In this document: positions 5,875 to 9,492 of the stretch, one piece after another
How the letters are laid out: every line of letters begins with the position of its first letter
Numbering within the stretch: the stretch's first letter is position 1
DNA from: Planctomycetaceae bacterium
Lineage (GTDB): Bacteria > Planctomycetota > Planctomycetia > Pirellulales > UBA1268
Direction of reading: 5' to 3'
NCBI GenBank assembly: GCA_002862165.1
Contig: PKCL01000144.1
Location: 1 to 9,492, forward strand
DNA: 9,492 bases
The notes under the pieces: generated by a model
The model's database searches: none
What the model was told of the DNA's origin: nothing
What the model saw: the letters and a program-made list of their open reading frames with translations, nothing else
Translations under genes and position numbers: made by a program

Positions 5875-7038
5875 TTAGTAGCGACTCTCAAAGCCAGCAA
5901 ATGCACCATGAATAATTGATTCGGAGCCTGTTGTAATCCCCTGCAAGCTGGCTGCTGATGGTGCCGGCAAATTCGACGGCCACTGCCCGTCAGCCTGTGC
6001 AATATTATCAACACCCACAACGCGATAACCTAACCAAAGGCTCCATCGGTCAGTGAGATCCCAGGCAACCGAAGTGTCGACGGACCCCAACCATGAGAAC
6101 ACATCGGCTGTGGAGCGGACATCAGTTGTCCCTCCATTATTTTGTATTGCTCTATTGCTACTAGCGTTTCCAGCAAGCAGAAATTTCTTCATTACGACGA
6201 ATCTCATTCGGGGTGCAATCTCCCAGTCAAACCGCCCTCCGATCTGCCCACCAAACAAATTATTATTTGTCGATGTTTCTAGATCAAAGTTGGAAGATGT
6301 CACATCAAGACTTAGTTGATCCTCAAGTTGAAAAAATCGAAATCCTGCCAACCACATCCAATTCACGCGTTTATTTCCCTGATGAAACTCTGGGCGAGTT
6401 CGTGGTGCATAGAGCCAGTTGATTTCGATATTATTTATTGTGTCTGATCGAGATAGCACTCCGCTGGTCCCGCCTGTTTGCTGTGGGGCCGATGACCCGA
6501 TGTTGTAAACCCCCCAATAGATCAACTCAATCGCGTGCTCTTGCCGTTCACCAAACCATCGGCCCAATTTTAGGTCTAATCCTCCTGGCCAACTCGCTGA
6601 GGCTGAGCGTGTAGAAACTGCAAGCCCTCCAGGCCCTGTTGAAGTATTGCCGTCGGGAAGTGAACGCGTCATCACAAGACCACTTGCACTTGCAAACCAT
6701 CGCGGCCAGCACTGCTTCCGAGGTAATCCAATACACGAAGACTCCCCTCCGTATCTTTGACACCAATTATCGGAATACGAGTCACAGTTTTCACCATCAA
6801 TACCAACAAAAAGCGTTGGTCCCGTAAGTTCATCTGAAATTAAGATAGGGATCTCAACTAATTGCCCCGACTCATCGAGAACATAGTCGTCGGCTTGCAA
6901 CCATGAAGCTTCCCAAAGCAGACTCAACAGTAAAAACGTAACTACTTTTTGGTATAATGGTGCTGTTGAATTATTTTGATGAACTGGCCACCTCGCCAAG
7001 TCACTATTTTTTTGTTGGCAGTACGATTTTTGGCACAC
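5875..7038 (-). CDS. BBP7-like outer-membrane beta-barrel protein (planctomycete family), start unresolved
   Basis: A probable outer-membrane beta-barrel of the planctomycete BBP7 type; its role is unknown. A hydrophobic segment VVTFLLLSLLWEASWLQA followed by DD looks like a signal peptide with cleavage after LQA (residue 49 of this 387-residue model). The mature N-terminus has four Cys (NCDSYSDNWC and SSC...KQC). After WFASASGLVMTR come alternating amphipathic strands rich in Gly and aromatics, such as HAIELIYWGVYNI, RVNWMWLAGFRFFQLED and RWSLWLGYRVVGVDNIA. The C-terminus HGAFAGFESRY ends in an aromatic residue, as barrels often do. No ATG exists in frame before the signal peptide. The candidates are GTG 7038 (used here), TTG 6999 (36-residue signal peptide), GTG 7101 and TTG 7197 (440 residues). 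None has a clear Shine-Dalgarno. The first in-frame ATG lies well inside the mature protein. It is divergent from folC. Confidence 0.7.
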   Translation of the reverse strand: MCQKSYCQQKNSDLARWPVHQNNSTAPLYQKVVTFLLLSLLWEASWLQADDYVLDESGQLVEIPILISDELTGPTLFVGIDGENCDSYSDNWCQRYGGESSCIGLPRKQCWPRWFASASGLVMTRSLPDGNTSTGPGGLAVSTRSASASWPGGLDLKLGRWFGERQEHAIELIYWGVYNIGSSAPQQTGGTSGVLSRSDTINNIEINWLYAPRTRPEFHQGNKRVNWMWLAGFRFFQLEDQLSLDVTSSNFDLETSTNNNLFGGQIGGRFDWEIAPRMRFVVMKKFLLAGNASSNRAIQNNGGTTDVRSTADVFSWLGSVDTSVAWDLTDRWSLWLGYRVVGVDNIAQADGQWPSNLPAPSAASLQGITTGSESIIHGAFAGFESRY

Positions 7039-7257
7039 CGTTGCTACCCGATCGAAAAAACAGATCGAAACCAGGACGTATGAGCAGGTTTTTAATGGGA
7101 GCACGAGTAGTATCGCAGAAAGAATACGGAATGTACGGCAGACTTGTTTTGCAGAGCGTTGAAAAAAGCTCGGCGAAATGCAACGGCGGTTTCCCAAAGT
7201 ACTTGCTAAATTCGCTACCTAAAACAACCACCTTCCCTGAATTGCCGAGATATTTTC

Positions 7258-8667
7258 ATGGGAGTCGATAAGCAAACGAAACAACGTCTCACGCGGCTTC
7301 AAGCGCTCCAATGGCTTGACAGACGATCAAACTTTGAGCAGACACCGACAAAACTTGGAAAAAAAACAACATTCACCCTATCTCGGATGGGTGCTCTACT
7401 CAAAGCACTTGATAACCCACAGCGTCAGTTTCCTTCCGCACATCTTGCTGGCACAAAGGGCAAGGGATCGACCGCCGCAATGCTAGCAGCGATCGTACAG
7501 TCTGCTGGCTATCGCGTTGGGTGCTATCTTTCTCCTCACGTTGACAAAATCGAAGAGCGGATTTCTATAGCGGGCAGGCAGATCTCTACAGCCGACTTAC
7601 TCACCGCTTTCCATAAAATAATTCCTATTGTTGAACGGCTCGATCAACTTGCATTACGTAAAAATACAACTGGGCCAACTTGGTTTGAAATCCTGACAGC
7701 TATTGCATTTATTCACTTTGAGCGAAAAGGTGTTGACCTTGCTGTCATTGAGACTGGTCTTGGTGGAAGACTCGACGCAACAAACCTCTGCAATCCTATT
7801 GTCTCATTGATTACAAACATCAGTCTCGACCACACCGATGTCTTGGGAAACACTATCCGTGCCATTGCATTCGAAAAAGCTGGGATCATACGACGTGGTA
7901 GCCCTGTTGTATCGACGGCTCTGCACCCCGACGCCATGAAAGTCATAGCCGAAAGAGCTGCACTAAAGCGGACTAAAATATTTATTTTGAACCGAGACTT
8001 CACAGTACGTCCATCAAAGGTGGGAGCAAACAAAAAAGGAAATTCGGCTCAAAACAATTTACATTCATTCGAAATTCAGGCGCCACCAGGATCCCCGGCG
8101 GAAATCTACAGCATCGCAATGGCAGGTATTCACCAGGCAGAAAATGCTGCCTCCGCAATCATTGCTACGAAAGTACTTGCAGGACAAGGATTTCAGATAG
8201 CCGATCAAGACATCGCTGTCGGCCTTCGGAAAACATGCCTCCCAGCTCGGATTGAATGGATTTCATATTCTCCACCAATCATTCTTGACGCGGCACATAA
8301 CGTTGCTTCAATGCATTCTTTAGTACAAACACTGGGAGCTCAAAACAACCAGCCTAAAAAACGGATTCTTATTTTTGCAGCAAGCGCTGACAAAGAACTT
8401 AAAGCGATGCTGCGAATAAGTAAAACGTATTTCACGGACGTCGTGCTCACACGCTATGCCACAAATCCACGAGCTGCCACGATCACGAGGTTGCGTGATG
8501 CGGCAAAAAAAGGAGGATGGCAGGAGCCTCATGTTGCAGTTTCGCCTACAGAGGCAGTGCTGATCGGAAAGCGGCTATCTGGAAAAACAGGCCTGCTGTG
8601 TGTAGCAGGCAGTTTTTTTCTCGCTGCTGAAGCACGTAACGCCTTAACGCGAATTATTAATTCATAG
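7258..8667 (+). CDS. folC: Bifunctional folylpolyglutamate synthase / dihydrofolate synthase
   Basis: A cytoplasmic Mur-ligase-family enzyme that adds glutamate to dihydropteroate and/or extends the polyglutamate tail of folates, using ATP. The 469 residues show a Rossmann ATP domain with P-loop GTKGKGST (65-72), YLSPHVDKIEERI (90-102), the family signature ETGLGGRLDATN (165-176), and LDHTDVLGNT (190-199) with metal-binding H192. The IAFEKAGI segment (203-210) carries K207, at the position of the carbamylated Lys of characterised enzymes. The C-terminal domain has LPARIEWI (328-335) and ILDAAHNVAS (342-351), both expected for nucleotide contact. Length is slightly above the usual 420-440 because of a polar insert around 250-280. 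ATG 7258 begins close to the conserved region; only a weak GAG precedes it. Its last 80 bases contain a strong intrinsic-terminator-like hairpin. It converges with the S41 homologue, 33 bp away. Confidence 0.94.
   Translation: MGVDKQTKQRLTRLQALQWLDRRSNFEQTPTKLGKKTTFTLSRMGALLKALDNPQRQFPSAHLAGTKGKGSTAAMLAAIVQSAGYRVGCYLSPHVDKIEERISIAGRQISTADLLTAFHKIIPIVERLDQLALRKNTTGPTWFEILTAIAFIHFERKGVDLAVIETGLGGRLDATNLCNPIVSLITNISLDHTDVLGNTIRAIAFEKAGIIRRGSPVVSTALHPDAMKVIAERAALKRTKIFILNRDFTVRPSKVGANKKGNSAQNNLHSFEIQAPPGSPAEIYSIAMAGIHQAENAASAIIATKVLAGQGFQIADQDIAVGLRKTCLPARIEWISYSPPIILDAAHNVASMHSLVQTLGAQNNQPKKRILIFAASADKELKAMLRISKTYFTDVVLTRYATNPRAATITRLRDAAKKGGWQEPHVAVSPTEAVLIGKRLSGKTGLLCVAGSFFLAAEARNALTRIINS
8583..8619. 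terminator. Bidirectional intrinsic-terminator-like hairpin inside the folC 3' end
   Basis: GCCTGCT (8591-8597) and AGCAGGC (8604-8610) form a perfect GC-rich 7-bp stem with a 6-nt GTGTGT loop. On the plus strand AG and seven T follow (8613-8619). On the minus strand CTG and five T follow (8587-8583). It lies 45 nt before the folC stop codon, within translated sequence (TGLLCVAGSFF), and 91 nt past the end of the minus-strand S41 gene. It fits best as the shared terminator of the two convergent genes, with folC termination depending on ribosome position. Function in either direction is inferred. Confidence 0.65.
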
Positions 8668-8700
8668 AGCCCGAGGCGACTGACTATCGTCCCATGCCTT

Positions 8701-9492
8701 TTACAGGCGTTCTTCTGAACGAAAAAGCGTGAGTGCTCGCCCGAGTACAGGATCAGCATGTTGAGGCAATAGTGCTCCGGGGTCGACTGACTCATTGGGC
8801 TGACGGACACGCACAAGATCACGCTGTCTTCTCCAAGAAATCCAGTTTTCAAGCTGCTGCCGAGTGGGCGAAAAGGCAAAGTTAGAATTGGGTCGAACGC
8901 CCCATGAATCCGAATCGTGACTCGTACTCAACCTATTGAGATGAGCACCGCTAGGTCTCTGATATTCATTTGTCGTTAGTCGTATTGCCCCGGAGCCACT
9001 CGAAAGTACTGTGACTGTCTGAACCGAAGCATTCCCAAAAGAACGGCTACCCACAATTGTTGCTCGGCCGCAGTCTTGCAGACATGCGGCGACTATTTCA
9101 GACACGTTCGCAGTAAATTCATCTATGAGGACAGCAATCGGTACACCTTGTAATATTTTTCCAGGTGATGCCTTCCATTCTTGCTGAATTTGCTTTTTCG
9201 GCCCGAAACGATCGCTGTTTTTTGCATTCGTGATTGCAACAATTAATTCATCCTCAAGAAAAAGATCACACACCGAGATACCAGACTCTAGTATGCCACC
9301 CGTGTTACCTCTCAAATCAATAATTAGACCTTTTAACTCATTTTCGCTTGCAAGATCTTTAAGTATGTCAGAGCACTGACTCCCGGTCTGATTACTGAAA
9401 TAACTTATTCTCAAATAGGCAATATCTGATTCACCTTCTAGCCACCAATCCCATGCACCACTTGGCAAACGGCGATCCCCTCGAATACTTTC
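8701..9492 (-). CDS. S41 family (C-terminal processing) peptidase homologue, predicted inactive, 5' end outside window
   Basis: The C-terminal 263 residues of a CtpA/Tsp-like protein; the N-terminus and any PDZ domain lie off the right edge. The frame is open to the window end, so the TTG at 9468 is an internal Leu. Family marks are GAWDWWLEGESDIAYLRI, GLIIDLRGNTGG (core DLRGNTGG at 59-66) and CDLFL, then the catalytic stretch and a YQRPSG...WGVRPN tail. Active members use a Ser in SASASE and a Lys 25 residues later in FGKG. Here the stretches read FTANVSE and SFGNASVQ, placing Asn129 and Asn154 exactly 25 apart at those two positions, while the Asp of QDYGRA-type motifs is kept (D140, QDCGRA). 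The protein should therefore not cleave peptides by the family mechanism. A binding or regulatory role is inference. It converges with folC, whose embedded hairpin may terminate this transcript. Confidence 0.9.
   Translation of the reverse strand, partial: ESIRGDRRLPSGAWDWWLEGESDIAYLRISYFSNQTGSQCSDILKDLASENELKGLIIDLRGNTGGILESGISVCDLFLEDELIVAITNAKNSDRFGPKKQIQQEWKASPGKILQGVPIAVLIDEFTANVSEIVAACLQDCGRATIVGSRSFGNASVQTVTVLSSGSGAIRLTTNEYQRPSGAHLNRLSTSHDSDSWGVRPNSNFAFSPTRQQLENWISWRRQRDLVRVRQPNESVDPGALLPQHADPVLGRALTLFRSEERL

Noticed and set aside
5743..5919. 58-codon plus-strand ORF crossing the 3' end of the BBP7-like gene
   Set aside because: No Shine-Dalgarno, no recognisable domain, and its second part is antisense to the barrel coding sequence.
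6953..6958. TATAAT on the plus strand upstream of folC
   Set aside because: It is 300 bp from folC, inside the BBP7-like signal-peptide region, with no -35 element at 16-18 bp.
7050..7070. Direct repeat GATCGAAA, two copies 13 bp apart, in the folC/BBP7 divergent spacer
   Set aside because: Eight bases twice in AT-rich DNA is weak, and no promoter could be placed next to it to suggest an operator.

Overview
The window looks like a chromosomal segment of a planctomycete (Planctomycetota), probably from a Pirellula-like lineage with modest GC content. The main evidence is a BBP7-like outer-membrane beta-barrel gene, a DUF11-type secreted protein with a long Pro/Ser linker, a DUF3050 gene and an elongation factor G of the type related to mitochondrial EFG1. 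This assignment is inferred from protein families; no rRNA or other taxonomic marker is present.

Layout, left to right. The 3' part of an EF-G gene (+) enters from the left edge and ends at 701. It converges on a minus-strand pair: a DUF3050 protein (735-1607) and, upstream of it, a secreted DUF11-like multidomain protein (1687-3324). A 289-bp divergent spacer separates this pair from rpe (ribulose-phosphate 3-epimerase, 3614-4321, +), which is followed by accD (acetyl-CoA carboxylase beta subunit, 4457-5383, +). A 491-bp non-coding gap holds only hairpins and weak small-ORF signals. Next come a BBP7-like outer-membrane protein (5875 to about 7038, -), a divergent spacer, folC (7258-8667, +) and, converging on it, an S41-family peptidase homologue (8701 to the right edge, -).

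Functionally this is a mosaic of housekeeping genes (translation, pentose phosphate/Calvin carbon metabolism, fatty-acid synthesis, folate) with cell-envelope and secreted proteins between them. The genes sit in short runs of one or two per strand, and no common pathway is apparent. I see no mobile element, CRISPR array, tRNA or rRNA.

The observations most worth following up are these. The S41 homologue has Asn at both the catalytic Ser and the catalytic Lys positions, so it should be a pseudoprotease. A textbook intrinsic terminator, with T-runs on both sides, lies inside the last 80 bases of folC and probably serves the convergent genes in both directions. The BBP7-like gene has no ATG available before its signal peptide. 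The DUF3050 protein carries a His/Asp/His pattern resembling heme-oxygenase-like diiron enzymes. I did not find a convincing new multi-gene system.
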